Assembly: GCF_002968015.1 (NCBI RefSeq)
Contig: NZ_PUIP01000013.1
Span: forward strand, 1 to 64,000
Origin: Massilia phosphatilytica
Lineage (GTDB): Bacteria; Pseudomonadota; Gammaproteobacteria; Burkholderiales; Burkholderiaceae_D
Reading direction: 5' to 3'
Length of the DNA: 64,000 nt
The notes under the pieces are model-generated. The model saw only the letters and a program-made list of their open reading frames with translations, ran no database searches and was not told the DNA's origin. Positions 36,973-46,964 of the stretch are shown piece after piece. Numbering within the stretch: the stretch's first letter is position 1; each line of letters opens with the position of its first letter. The position numbers and the translations under genes are program-made.

Positions 36973-39363
36973 ATGAAGCGAAAACACCGTCTCATCGTCT
37001 CGGCCCTGCTCGCCGGTCTCGTCACCGGCTGCGGTGGCGGCGGATCGGGCTCCGCCACGCCCGCCGGCACGACACCCGCGCCGGCACCCGCCCCGGCGCC
37101 CGTCCCCGCACCCGTGCCGACGCCCCCCGCATCCGACAGCACGCCCGGCGACACCTCCACCAACGCCGGCACCGGCGCGGCCACCTGGCGCAGCGTCAAG
37201 TTCGGCGGTGGCGGCTATGTCACCGGCCTCATCTTCCATCCGACGTCCGCGCATGTCCTGTACGCCAGGACCGACGTCGGCGGCGCCTATCGCTGGGACG
37301 AGGCGACGTCGTCCTGGCTCTCCATGACGGACACGTTCGGCGCGTCCGAAACCTTCTTCGAGGGCGTGGAAAGCATCGCCCTCGATCCGAACAACGACCA
37401 GCTCGTCTACATGGCCGCCGGCATGTACGACTCGGCGGACGCCACGGCCCGCCTGTACATCTCCAGCGACCGCGGCGCCCACTGGACCCATGTGAACCTG
37501 CCGTTCTCGACGGGCGGCAACAATGCGGGCCGCGGCATGGGCGAGCGCCTGATGGTCGACCCGAACAAGCCGTCCACGCTGTTCTACGGCTCGCGCACGG
37601 CCGGCCTGTGGAAGAGCGCGGACGCGGGCCGCACCTGGGCCCAGGTCACGGCGCTGGCGTCCGCGAAGTTCACCCAGGACCAGATCAACGCCGCGGGCTA
37701 CAGCATGATGGGCGTCGAGACGGTCGTGTTCGACACGAATGCCAAGGGGAGCGGCACGGCCACCCAGACGATCTACACGGCCATCGCACCGGACTACGTG
37801 ACGCTGGCGGGCCTGGCGTCGAACCTGGTCAAGTCCAGCGACGGCGGCGCCACGTGGACCGCCGTCCCGACCCCGGTCGCCGGCTACCACATCCCGCACA
37901 TGGTGCGTGCGGCCGACGGCATGTTCTACGTCGTGTTCACCCAGGGCGCGGGACCGGGCGCCGGCGGGCCCGGCCGCCTCTACAAGTTCGACGGCACCCG
38001 CTGGACCCTGCTCAAGAGCGTCGACCCGGTCAACGGGACCAACTTCGGCCTCGGCGGCGTGTCCGTGTACGGGACCGGCGCCACGACCCGCATCGCGCTG
38101 GGCGTGACGAACTCCTGGGGCAACTACAGCGGCCAGCAGGTCGTCCAGCTGTCCGATGACGCCGGCCAGACCTGGCGCGAGATCGAAGCGGCGATGCCCC
38201 ATACGCCGTCGACCGATACGTTCAACGGCTGGGTGGACGACGTCGAGATCGACCCGTCCGACCGCGACCACATCCTGCACGTCCACGGCGGCGGCATCGC
38301 CGAGACGAAGAACGCCTCCTCGGCCACGCCGGGCTGGAGCGCCATGATCGCCAACCTCGAAGAGACCTGTCCGCTCGCCATCGCCACGCCGGCGGCCGGC
38401 GCGCCGTACAAGCTGATCAACAGTTCCGGCGACGTCGGCACGTGGGTGGATACCGACCTCGCGACGAAGCCGACCCTGGGCCCGACCAGCAACTGGAGCA
38501 ACGGCAACGCGGCTGACACGGCGTGGTCCGATCCGCTCTACATCGCCGGTGCCGGCGTCGCGAACTGGCTCGACCACGGCGGCTTCGGCTTCTGGTCCGG
38601 CGACGGCGGCAAGACCTGGGCGAACTTCGCAAGCCTGCCTGCCGGCGCCAAGGCGAACACGGGCAATGCGGGGAACCTCGTGGTCACGACGCGCAACAAT
38701 GTCGTGTGGGCGCCGGCCAATTCGGTGCCGTCTTACACCACGAACAATGGTGCGACCTGGACCGCGACGAACCTGCCGCCGCTGCGCGTCGTCGGGGCCG
38801 GCTGGGATCGCGGCTATCGCCTGGCCGCCGACCGCAAGAACCCGAACAAGGTCTATGCCTACGACTCCGGCGGCGCCTCCTGGGCCACGGCGGGCAAGGT
38901 CTATGTGTCGACCGACGGCGGCCATACGTTCGCGCTGAGCCAGGGTTCGGTGGCGGCGAACCTGGCGCCCAACGGGTGGAACGACACCTCCATCGCGGTC
39001 AATCCGAACGCCGAGGGCGATCTCTGGCTGGCCGACGGCAACACCGTGTACCACTCGGTGGATGCCGGGACGACCTGGACGAAGCTCGGCAGCTTCGCGG
39101 GTGCCAATGGCACGCACGGCGCCACCGCGGTGGCACTGGGCAAGGCGGCGAGCGGGGCCAGGTACTCGGCCGCCGTCTACGTGGCCGGTACGGTGGGCGG
39201 CGTATGGGGCGTGTACCGCTCCGACGACGGCGGCGCCAGCTGGATCCGCTTCAACGACGACGCCCACCAGTTCGGCGGCATCGGCGTGATGGCGGCCGAC
39301 CAAGGGACCTACGGCCGGATCTACGTCGGCGGCAGCTGCCGCGGTATCCAGTACAGCAACTGA
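36973..39363 (+). CDS. GH74 lipoprotein 1 (xyloglucanase family)
   Basis: 796 residues. Lipoprotein signal with lipid Cys20 (ALLAGLVTGC), then a Pro/Ala-rich linker to about residue 60 that lifts the enzyme off the membrane. Two seven-bladed propellers follow; GGGGYVTGLIFHP and YARTDVGGAYRW are family signatures. Putative catalytic pair Asp101 (TDVGG) and Asp487 (GDVGTW). GH74 enzymes cut the glucan backbone of xyloglucan. Only this copy has the long linker. Its ATG follows the upstream terminator by six bases and no Shine-Dalgarno is visible, so expression is probably low or special. Confidence 0.88.
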   Translation: MKRKHRLIVSALLAGLVTGCGGGGSGSATPAGTTPAPAPAPAPVPAPVPTPPASDSTPGDTSTNAGTGAATWRSVKFGGGGYVTGLIFHPTSAHVLYARTDVGGAYRWDEATSSWLSMTDTFGASETFFEGVESIALDPNNDQLVYMAAGMYDSADATARLYISSDRGAHWTHVNLPFSTGGNNAGRGMGERLMVDPNKPSTLFYGSRTAGLWKSADAGRTWAQVTALASAKFTQDQINAAGYSMMGVETVVFDTNAKGSGTATQTIYTAIAPDYVTLAGLASNLVKSSDGGATWTAVPTPVAGYHIPHMVRAADGMFYVVFTQGAGPGAGGPGRLYKFDGTRWTLLKSVDPVNGTNFGLGGVSVYGTGATTRIALGVTNSWGNYSGQQVVQLSDDAGQTWREIEAAMPHTPSTDTFNGWVDDVEIDPSDRDHILHVHGGGIAETKNASSATPGWSAMIANLEETCPLAIATPAAGAPYKLINSSGDVGTWVDTDLATKPTLGPTSNWSNGNAADTAWSDPLYIAGAGVANWLDHGGFGFWSGDGGKTWANFASLPAGAKANTGNAGNLVVTTRNNVVWAPANSVPSYTTNNGATWTATNLPPLRVVGAGWDRGYRLAADRKNPNKVYAYDSGGASWATAGKVYVSTDGGHTFALSQGSVAANLAPNGWNDTSIAVNPNAEGDLWLADGNTVYHSVDAGTTWTKLGSFAGANGTHGATAVALGKAASGARYSAAVYVAGTVGGVWGVYRSDDGGASWIRFNDDAHQFGGIGVMAADQGTYGRIYVGGSCRGIQYSN

Positions 39364-39387
39364 GCGGGTAGCACCTGTTCGTCACCG

Positions 39388-39428
39388 CGCCCCTGGCACG
39401 CAGCCGCGTGCCAGGGGCGTTTCCTTTT
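39388..39428 (+). terminator. Strong terminator after GH74 gene 1
   Basis: CGCCCCTGGCACG (39388-39400) pairs perfectly with CGTGCCAGGGGCG (39407-39419) over a six-base loop, followed by TTTCCTTTT. Confidence 0.8.
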
Positions 39429-39441
39429 CGGCGTATTTCTG

Positions 39442-39470
39442 TTGACAGTGGAAAAGTGTGAGTATTAGAC
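39442..39470 (+). promoter_or_regulatory. Promoter of GH74 gene 2
   Basis: TTGACA (39442-39447) and TTAGAC (39465-39470) separated by 17 bases, then an AT-rich leader with TTCATTAATT. The layout matches the promoter at 41972-42000. Confidence 0.6.
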
Positions 39471-39540
39471 TGCGTTAAGGTTCATTAATTCCAAGTGCAT
39501 GTAACGTTAATGTTCCACTTCAAAAAAATCAGGAGACATC

Positions 39541-41868
39541 ATGAAACGGAAACAGACAGTCATCGCCCCGGCCCTGCTCGCAGCACTCCTCGCCGGCTGC
39601 AGCGGCGGCAATACGACGCCCGGCGCGACGGGCACGGCGGCACCGGTCCTCGCGGCCACGGTCGGCTCGGCCACCTCGTGGACGAGCGCGAAATGGGGCG
39701 GCGGCGGCTATGTCACCGGCCTGATCTACCACCCGGCCAATACGGGCCTGCTGTACGCCCGTACCGACGTGGGCGGCGCCTACCGCTGGAACGCCGCCAG
39801 CTCGACGTGGACGCCCCTCACCGACGGCATCGGCTGGGGCGGGGGCGAAGGGCAATTCCACGGCGTGGAAAGCCTGGCGCTCGATCCGAACAACGACCAG
39901 CTCGTCTACATGATGACCGGCGACAGCGTGAATAACGACGCGCCCGGTCGCCTCTACATCTCCAGCGACCGCGGCACCAACTGGACGCACTACGACCTGC
40001 CGTTCTCGGTCGGCGGCAACGACGACGCCCGGGCCTACGGCGAACGCCTGGCGGTGGACCCGCAGAATCCGACGACCCTGATGTACGGCTCGCGCAAGGC
40101 CGGCATCTGGAAGAGCACGGACTCGGGCCATACGTGGAGCCAAGTCACGGGGTTCTCGACCACGACGGCGATCAAGGGGCCGAACCTGTACGGCGTGGAG
40201 CAGATCATCTTCGATACCCCATTCGTGCGGAGCCAGAATTCGTCGCCGACCTGGGTCATCTGGGCCACCGTCAACTCCGACTATGCCCAGGCGGCGGGCC
40301 TGACCTCGACCCTGTACAAGTCGACCAACGGCGGTGCCACGTGGGCGCCGGTCGCGGTCCCGTCCAACGTGGCCGGCTACGATATTCCGCACGTCGTGAG
40401 ATCGGCTGACGGCAACTTCTACATGACGTTCCGCGCGCACCCCAATACGGCCCAGGGCGCCCAGGCCCAGGGCGCCGGCGGTCCCAGCTATCTCTACAAG
40501 TTCGGCGCCAGCAATAACGGCACCTGGACCCAGCTCAAGAGTTCCACCTCCGTCGGCTACGCCGGACTGTCCGTGTCCGGCACCGGCGCGACGACCCGCA
40601 TCGCGCTGGGCGTGACCGGCTGGGCCGACGCGAACCAGCTCATCCAGCTGTCCGACAACGACGGTCTTGCCTGGCACGAAGCCGAAGCCAACATGCCGCA
40701 TACCGGCATTGCCGCGGCCGACTGCGCCGGCTGGGTCGAGGGCGTCACGATCGATCCCGCCAACCGCGACCACATCATGCACATCCACGGCGGCGGCATC
40801 TGCGAGACCATGAATGCCTCGTCCAGCACGCCCACCTGGAGTTCCAAGGTCAACAACCTGGAGGAGACCGTGACCCTGTCCCTCGTCACGGCCCCGGCCG
40901 GTGCGCCGTACAAGTACATCAACAGCGCGGGCGACATCGGCACCTGGGCGCAGACGGATCTCGCGACGCGGCCGACGCGCGGCCCCATGAACTGGTGGAG
41001 CAGCGGGAATGCGGCCGACCTGGCGTGGTCCGACCCGACCTACATCGCCGCGTCCGGCGTCGACAACAAGAACGGCCACACCATCAAGGCGTTCTGGTCC
41101 GGCGACGCCGGCAGCAGCTGGAACCAGTTCGCGACACTGCCCACCGGCGCCACGGCCAGCGACAGCCACGTGCAGAGCATCGCGGTCCCGTCCCGCAACA
41201 ACGTGATCTGGGCACCGCCCGATTCGGTGCCGTCGTACAGCACGAACAGTGGCGCGAGCTGGACCGCGACGAACCTGCCGGCGTTCACCGCCACCTGGAA
41301 CGGCTTCTACCGCGCCTATCGCCTGGCCGCGGACCGCGTGAATCCGAGCAAGGTCTATGCGTTCGACTCGGGCGGCGCGCCGTGGAGCGGGCAGCCGGGC
41401 AAGGTCTACATCTCCTACGATGGCGGACATAGCTTCGGGCTGAGCGGGATGTGGGGAGCCGCGAACATGGCGCCGAACTCCTGGCGGGACACGGCGATGG
41501 CCGTCAACCCGAACGCCGAGGGCGACATCTGGGTGACCGACGGCAATGCCCTGTACCACTCGGTGAACTCGGGCTGGAACTGGGTGCAGGTCGGCGCGTT
41601 CGCGTCCGCCAACGGCACGATGGGCGCCACGAAGGTCGCCCTGGGCAAGGCACTGGCCGGATCGTCGTATTCGGCGGCGATCTACGTGGAAGGCACGCTG
41701 AACGGGCAGTGGGGCATCTTCCACTCCGACGACGGCGGCGCCACCTGGGTGCGCTTCAACGACGACATGCACCAGTTCGGCGACTCCGGCGTGATGGCGG
41801 GCGACTGGAACACGTACGGCCGCCTCTACGTCAACGGCGCCGCCCGCGGCATCGTCTACAGCAACTGA
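39541..41868 (+). CDS. GH74 lipoprotein 2 (xyloglucanase family)
   Basis: 775 residues, CAGGAGACATC before the ATG. Lipid Cys20 (ALLAALLAGC). Two-propeller GH74 layout; putative catalytic Asp76 (TDVGGAY) and Asp465 (GDIGTW). Short linker. Differs from copy 1 by insertions in the second propeller (GVDNKNGHTIKAFWSGDAG) that could shape the subsites. Own promoter and terminator, so it is a separate unit. Either an endo- or an oligosaccharide-acting xyloglucanase; mode not readable. Confidence 0.92.
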   Translation: MKRKQTVIAPALLAALLAGCSGGNTTPGATGTAAPVLAATVGSATSWTSAKWGGGGYVTGLIYHPANTGLLYARTDVGGAYRWNAASSTWTPLTDGIGWGGGEGQFHGVESLALDPNNDQLVYMMTGDSVNNDAPGRLYISSDRGTNWTHYDLPFSVGGNDDARAYGERLAVDPQNPTTLMYGSRKAGIWKSTDSGHTWSQVTGFSTTTAIKGPNLYGVEQIIFDTPFVRSQNSSPTWVIWATVNSDYAQAAGLTSTLYKSTNGGATWAPVAVPSNVAGYDIPHVVRSADGNFYMTFRAHPNTAQGAQAQGAGGPSYLYKFGASNNGTWTQLKSSTSVGYAGLSVSGTGATTRIALGVTGWADANQLIQLSDNDGLAWHEAEANMPHTGIAAADCAGWVEGVTIDPANRDHIMHIHGGGICETMNASSSTPTWSSKVNNLEETVTLSLVTAPAGAPYKYINSAGDIGTWAQTDLATRPTRGPMNWWSSGNAADLAWSDPTYIAASGVDNKNGHTIKAFWSGDAGSSWNQFATLPTGATASDSHVQSIAVPSRNNVIWAPPDSVPSYSTNSGASWTATNLPAFTATWNGFYRAYRLAADRVNPSKVYAFDSGGAPWSGQPGKVYISYDGGHSFGLSGMWGAANMAPNSWRDTAMAVNPNAEGDIWVTDGNALYHSVNSGWNWVQVGAFASANGTMGATKVALGKALAGSSYSAAIYVEGTLNGQWGIFHSDDGGATWVRFNDDMHQFGDSGVMAGDWNTYGRLYVNGAARGIVYSN

Positions 41869-41894
41869 GCAATACGACCTTGAGGTAACCCAAG

Positions 41895-41929
41895 ACCGCT
41901 GTGGAACCGGGAGGAGCCGCAGCGGTTTT
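41895..41929 (+). terminator. Terminator after GH74 gene 2
   Basis: ACCGCTGTGG (41895-41904) pairs with CCGCAGCGGT (41917-41926), one G-T pair, followed by TTTT. Confidence 0.7.
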
Positions 41930-41971
41930 GTCGTTCATTTCCTGTTACATCCCCTGTAACCGTGAGTTGTG

Positions 41972-42000
41972 TTGACAGTCGAAAAATACGGGCGTTAAAC
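41972..42000 (+). promoter_or_regulatory. Promoter of GH74 gene 3
   Basis: TTGACA (41972-41977) and TTAAAC (41995-42000), spacing 17. The bases after TTGACA (GTCGAAAA) and the downstream TTTGTTAATT echo the promoter of gene 2 (GTGGAAAA, TTCATTAATT), suggesting common ancestry by duplication of gene plus promoter. A leader of about 160 bases follows. Confidence 0.6.
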
Positions 42001-42165
42001 TCGTTTAATGTTTGTTAATTAAAACAGGTCAACACGTTAATGTGCCCGACCGGGGATGTCCAAGAGAGCGCGACAGGTAGTCACCATAACAGTGCCGGCA
42101 CACGCATGCCGGCGCAGCCAGGACGGCGGAGCTACGTTCTCAGCCAATCCAATAGAGGAGATCCC

Positions 42166-44511
42166 ATGCATCGGAAGCACAAACTCATCATCTCGGCCGC
42201 TGTTGCGGCGCTGGTCGCAGGCTGCAGTGGCGGCGACCGCACGGCCGGCCCGTCGGCCACCGCGCAAGGTCCCGCCCTTGCCGCCACCGTCGGCTCCGCC
42301 ACGAGCTACACGAGCGTAAAGTGGGGCGGCGGCGGTTACGTCACCGGCCTCATCTATCATCCGACCAGCTACGCCGTCATGTACGCACGCACCGACGTCG
42401 GCGGCGCCTACCGCTGGAACAATTCGAACGGGTCGTGGACGCCGATCACCGACGGCATCGGCTTCAACGGGGGCGAAGGCAGCTACCACGGCGTGGAAAG
42501 CATCGCGCTCGATCCGACCAACGACAACAAGGTGTACCTGGTCACGGGCATCGTTTCGCACGATTACCAGGGCAACCCGATCAACGGCCGCATCTATGTC
42601 TCGGGCGACCGCGGTGCCAGCTGGACGCACTATGACCTGCCGTTCCCGGTGGGCGGCAACGAGAACGCCCGTGCCATCGGCGAACGCCTGAAGCTCGATC
42701 CCACCAACCCGTCGACGATGTTCTACGCCTCGCGCACGGCCGGCCTGTGGAAGAGCACGAACTCGGGCCAGACATGGACCCAGACCGGGTTGTCCAGCAA
42801 AGTGCTGTCGGCCAGCGAGATCCAGGGGCTGGGTAGTTCTCCGGTGGGCGTCGAGCAGATCATGTTCGACAACTCGAACGTGGGCGGCGGCGCGACGACG
42901 TGGATCATGTATGCCGCGATCGCGCCGGACTACGTGCAGAAGGCGGGCCTGACCTCGACCTTCTACAAGTCCGTGAATGGCGGTGCGACGTGGACGCCGG
43001 TTGCGGTTCCCTCGACCGTGACGGGCTACTACATCCCGCACATGGTGCGCACCAGCGACGGCAACTATTACGTGGCGTTCAACAAGAACGCGGGCCAGGG
43101 CGCCGGCGGTCCCGGCTACCTCTACAAGTTCGGCGGCACGACCAACGGCGACCAGTGGTCCGCGCAACCGCTCGCCAGCACCACGCAGGGCGGCTACGGC
43201 GGCGTGTCCGTCTTCGGCACCGGCTCGACGGCCCGCATTGCGCTGGCCGTGACAGGCACATGGAGCGCCGGCCAGCCGGTCGTCCAGCTGTCCGACAACG
43301 GCGGCGCCAGCTGGCACGAAATCGCGGACGGCATGCAGCATTGGGGCGGAGGCTACCGGGGCTGGGTGGACGACATCGAGATCGATCCGACCAACAAGGA
43401 TCACATCATGCACATCCACGGCGGCGGGGTCTGGGAAACCTGGAACGCGTCGGCGGCCACCCCGAGCTGGGACGCTCCGGTCAACAACCTCGAGGAAACC
43501 GCAACGCTGGCGCTCGTCACGCCGCCCGCCGGCGCGTCGTACAAATTCGTCAACAGCGCGGGCGATATCGGCAACTGGGTCCAGACGGACCTCGCGGCGA
43601 CGCCGACCAGGACGCCCAACAGTGCATGGGGCAATGGCGACGCCGCCGACGTGTTGTGGTCCGATCCGAACTACATCGTCGCTGCCGGCATCATGTCCGG
43701 CTCGCCCACGGTCGCCTACGGTTCCTGGTCCGGCGACAGCGGCAATTCGTGGTCGAACTTCGCGACCCTGCCCGCCGGCGCCTCCACCAACTTCGCCGAC
43801 ACGGTGAGCATCGTGACGACGTCCCGCAACAACATCGTCTGGGCGCCCGCCAACTCGATCCCGTCCTACACCACGAACAATGGTGCGAGCTGGACCCAGG
43901 TCAGCGGTCTGCCCGCGCCCAACGGCGGCCTGAATAATGCCTATCGCCTGGTCGTCGACCGCCAGAGCCCGAACAAGGTCTACGCCTTCGATGGAGGGGG
44001 CGCGTGGTGGAACAGCACCACGGGCAAGGTCTACCTCTCGACCGATGGCGGCCATTCGTTCGCGCTGGTCCAGGGTTCGGTCGCGGCGAACTTCGCCCCC
44101 AATGAATTCGGGGTCTCGACGATGGTGGCCAATCCCAACGCCGCGGGCGACCTCTGGGTGGCCGACGGCAACGCCGTGTACCACTCGACCAACTCGGGCG
44201 CCAGCTGGACCAAGCTCTCCGGCTTCGGGACGGTCGCCGCCAGCGGTTCGACGGGGGCGCTGCAGGGCGCTACCAGGATCGCGCTGGGCAAGGCGCTGGC
44301 AGGGTCGTCGTACTCGGCCGCGGTCTACGTCGTGGGCACGCGGGGCGGCGTGTGGGGCGTCTGGCACTCCGACGATGGTGGCGCAACCTGGGCGCGCTTC
44401 AACGATGACGCCCACCAGTACGCCGGCATTGGCGTGATCGCGGGGGACTGGAACACGTACGGACGCATCTACTTCAGCGGCAACGGCCGTGGCGTGATCT
44501 ATACCAACTGA
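42166..44511 (+). CDS. GH74 lipoprotein 3 (xyloglucanase family)
   Basis: 781 residues from ATG 42166, set by GAGGAG in the leader; an upstream in-frame ATG (42040) would put 42 residues before the lipoprotein signal. Lipid Cys20 (AAVAALVAGC). Putative catalytic Asp77 (TDVGGAY) and Asp467 (GDIGNW). Contains a GTVAASGSTGALQGA insertion near the end shared only with copy 4, so 3 and 4 are the closest pair. Followed by an 84-base gap and gene 4 without a visible promoter. Confidence 0.92.
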   Translation: MHRKHKLIISAAVAALVAGCSGGDRTAGPSATAQGPALAATVGSATSYTSVKWGGGGYVTGLIYHPTSYAVMYARTDVGGAYRWNNSNGSWTPITDGIGFNGGEGSYHGVESIALDPTNDNKVYLVTGIVSHDYQGNPINGRIYVSGDRGASWTHYDLPFPVGGNENARAIGERLKLDPTNPSTMFYASRTAGLWKSTNSGQTWTQTGLSSKVLSASEIQGLGSSPVGVEQIMFDNSNVGGGATTWIMYAAIAPDYVQKAGLTSTFYKSVNGGATWTPVAVPSTVTGYYIPHMVRTSDGNYYVAFNKNAGQGAGGPGYLYKFGGTTNGDQWSAQPLASTTQGGYGGVSVFGTGSTARIALAVTGTWSAGQPVVQLSDNGGASWHEIADGMQHWGGGYRGWVDDIEIDPTNKDHIMHIHGGGVWETWNASAATPSWDAPVNNLEETATLALVTPPAGASYKFVNSAGDIGNWVQTDLAATPTRTPNSAWGNGDAADVLWSDPNYIVAAGIMSGSPTVAYGSWSGDSGNSWSNFATLPAGASTNFADTVSIVTTSRNNIVWAPANSIPSYTTNNGASWTQVSGLPAPNGGLNNAYRLVVDRQSPNKVYAFDGGGAWWNSTTGKVYLSTDGGHSFALVQGSVAANFAPNEFGVSTMVANPNAAGDLWVADGNAVYHSTNSGASWTKLSGFGTVAASGSTGALQGATRIALGKALAGSSYSAAVYVVGTRGGVWGVWHSDDGGATWARFNDDAHQYAGIGVIAGDWNTYGRIYFSGNGRGVIYTN

Positions 44512-44536
44512 GTCGCGCGTCCCTGACGTAGCGAAC

Positions 44537-44574
44537 GGCCGCTGCGGCACCGGAAACGGGCCGCAGCGGTCTTT
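44537..44574 (+). terminator. Intercistronic hairpin between GH74 genes 3 and 4
   Basis: An 11-pair stem (44537-44547 with 44561-44571, one G-T pair) followed by TTTC rather than a long T-run. May be a partial terminator or a stabilising hairpin that lets a fraction of transcripts reach gene 4. Confidence 0.5.
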
Positions 44575-44595
44575 CATCCTTTTCGAGGAGACACC

Positions 44596-46899
44596 ATGCA
44601 TCGGAAGCACAACTTCGTCATCCCGGCGCTGCTTGCGGCGCTGCTTGCAGGCTGCAGCGGAGGCAGCACGACCCCCGGCGTGGCGGGCAGCGCGCCCGTC
44701 CTCGCCGCCACCGTCGGCTCGGCCACCAGCTATGCGAGCGTGAAGTGGGGCGGCGGCGGTTACGTCACCGGCCTGATCTACCATCCGACCACCGCGAACG
44801 TCGAATACGCACGCACCGACATCGGCGGTGCCTATCGCTGGAATGCCACGACGTCGTCGTGGACGCCCATCACCGACGGCAACGGCTTCAATGCCGGCGA
44901 GAGCCGGTTCCACGGCGTCGAAAGCATCGCCCTCGATCCGAACAACGACCAGCTCGTCTACATGGTCACGGGCATGTACACGTTCGAAGGCAACGGCCGC
45001 ATCTACGTGTCCAACGACCGCGGCACCACGTGGACGCATTACGACCTGCCGTTCCCGGTGGGCGGAAACAATCCCGCCCGCGCGATCGGCGAGCGCCTGT
45101 CGGTCGACCCCAACAATCCGTCCACACTGTTCTACGGCTCGCGCACAGCCGGCCTGTGGAAGAGCACGGACGCCGGCCGTACCTGGGCCCAGGTCACGTC
45201 GCTGTCGACCCTGCAACTGACGAACGACCAGGTCAATACGATGGGCGGCTGGGTGACGGGCGTCGAAGCGCTGACGTTCGATACGTCGACCCGGGGCACC
45301 GGTACGCCGACCGCGACGCTGTATGCCGCCATCGCCCAGGACTACGCCAACGCGGCGGGCCTGGCCTCGACCCTGTACAAGTCCGCGGATGCCGGCGCGA
45401 CGTGGACGCCGGTGACGGTGCCGTCGGCCGTGTCCGGCTATTACATCACCCACACGGTACGCGCCGCGGACGGCGCGTTCTACATGGCGTTCAGCCAGGG
45501 CGCCGGCCCGGGTGTCGCAGGTCCCGGTTATCTGTACAAATTCAACGGCGGCACGTGGAGCCTCCTCGCCAGCAATGCCTCCGCCGGCTATGGCGGCGTA
45601 TCCGTCTACGGCAGCGGTTCGACCGCCCGCATCGCGCTGGGCGTCTCGAACACCTGGGGTTCCGGCCAGGTCGTCCAGCTGTCGGTCGACGGCGGCAACA
45701 ACTGGCGCGAGATCGAGCAGGGCATGCCGCATACGCCGGCCGGCGGCGCCGGGGGCTGGGTGGACGACATCGAGATCGATCCGAGCGACCCCGAGCACAT
45801 TTCGCACGTCACCGGCGGCGGCATCGTGGAAACGCGCAACGCGTCGGCGGCCACGCCGGGCTGGAGCGACGCGGTCGCCAACCTCGAGGAGACCGCCACC
45901 AATGCCATCGTCACGCCGCCGGCGGGCGCGTCGTACAAGTTCGTCGACAGCGCGGGCGACATCGGCACCTGGCTCCAGACGGATCTCGCGGTGCGTCCGA
46001 CCAAGGGGCCGACCACCAACTGGAGCAATGGCATCGCCGCCGACGTGCTGTGGTCCGATCCCACGTTCATCGTCGGTTCCGGCGTCATGAACTCGTCCTC
46101 CACCGCCTTCGGCTTCTGGTCCGGCGACGGCGGCAACACGTGGACGAATTTTGCGAAGCTGCCTGCCGGCGCCGCCACCAACAAGGCCGGCACGGCGAGC
46201 ATCGTGGCCACGTCGCGCAGCAACGTGGTCTGGGCGCCCGCCAACTCGGTGCCATCCTATTCCACGAATAACGGCTCGCGCTGGACGTCGACCAACCTGC
46301 CGGCGCTGGCGAGCCTCGGCTGGGATCGCGGCTACCGCCTCTTGGCTGACCGGAAGAATCCGAACAAGGTCTATGCGTACGATTCGGGTGGCGCATTCTG
46401 GGGTACGGCGGGCAAGGTCTATGTCTCGACGAATGGCGGCCATACGTTCACGCTGAGCCAGGGCTCGGTGTCGGCCAACCTGGCCCCCAACGCGTACTGG
46501 ATCACGTCGATGGCGGCCAATCCGAACGCCGAGGGCGACCTCTGGCTGGCCGACGGCAACGCCGTGTACCACTCGCTGGATTCGGGTGCCACCTGGACGA
46601 AGCTGAACGGCTTCGCGTCGGTCGCGGCCAGCGGTTCGACGGCCCAGTTGCAGGGCGCGAGCGCGATCGCACTGGGCAAGGCGCAGGCCGGGGCTCCGTA
46701 CTCGGCCGCGATCTACGTCGTGGGCACGATGAACGGCGTATGGGGCGTCTGGCACTCCGACGATGGCGGAGCGACGTGGGCGCGCTATAACGACGATGCG
46801 CACCAGTATGGCGGCATCGGCGCGATCGCGGCCGACTGGAACACGTACGGACGCATCTATTTCAGCGGTACCGGCCGTGGCCTGATCTATACCAACTAA
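44596..46899 (+). CDS. GH74 lipoprotein 4 (xyloglucanase family)
   Basis: 767 residues, CGAGGAGACACC before the ATG. Lipid Cys20 (ALLAALLAGC). Putative catalytic Asp75 (TDIGGAY, Ile instead of Val) and Asp455 (GDIGTW). Shares the MHRKH start and the GSVAASGSTAQLQGA-like insertion with copy 3. No own promoter visible in the 84-base gap, so it should depend on the gene 3 promoter through the intercistronic hairpin. Confidence 0.92.
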   Translation: MHRKHNFVIPALLAALLAGCSGGSTTPGVAGSAPVLAATVGSATSYASVKWGGGGYVTGLIYHPTTANVEYARTDIGGAYRWNATTSSWTPITDGNGFNAGESRFHGVESIALDPNNDQLVYMVTGMYTFEGNGRIYVSNDRGTTWTHYDLPFPVGGNNPARAIGERLSVDPNNPSTLFYGSRTAGLWKSTDAGRTWAQVTSLSTLQLTNDQVNTMGGWVTGVEALTFDTSTRGTGTPTATLYAAIAQDYANAAGLASTLYKSADAGATWTPVTVPSAVSGYYITHTVRAADGAFYMAFSQGAGPGVAGPGYLYKFNGGTWSLLASNASAGYGGVSVYGSGSTARIALGVSNTWGSGQVVQLSVDGGNNWREIEQGMPHTPAGGAGGWVDDIEIDPSDPEHISHVTGGGIVETRNASAATPGWSDAVANLEETATNAIVTPPAGASYKFVDSAGDIGTWLQTDLAVRPTKGPTTNWSNGIAADVLWSDPTFIVGSGVMNSSSTAFGFWSGDGGNTWTNFAKLPAGAATNKAGTASIVATSRSNVVWAPANSVPSYSTNNGSRWTSTNLPALASLGWDRGYRLLADRKNPNKVYAYDSGGAFWGTAGKVYVSTNGGHTFTLSQGSVSANLAPNAYWITSMAANPNAEGDLWLADGNAVYHSLDSGATWTKLNGFASVAASGSTAQLQGASAIALGKAQAGAPYSAAIYVVGTMNGVWGVWHSDDGGATWARYNDDAHQYGGIGAIAADWNTYGRIYFSGTGRGLIYTN

Positions 46900-46908
46900 G
46901 CAGTATCG

Positions 46909-46943
46909 ACCGCCGCGGCGCACGTAACAGGCCGCGGCGGTTT
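46909..46943 (+). terminator. Hairpin between GH74 gene 4 and the acetylesterase
   Basis: ACCGCCGCGGC (46909-46919) pairs perfectly with GCCGCGGCGGT (46931-46941), then TTTG. Strong stem, short T-run; sits 22 bases before the esterase ATG. Confidence 0.6.
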
Positions 46944-46964
46944 GTCATTTTCGAGAACCACCAC

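Noticed and set aside
42037..46923. A 1628-codon open frame on the minus strand spanning GH74 genes 3 and 4
   Set aside because: It is antisense to two clear lipoprotein genes; its composition (Ala, Arg, Gly, Val, His) and repeats mirror the GH74 repeats. High GC and third-position bias remove stops in this frame.
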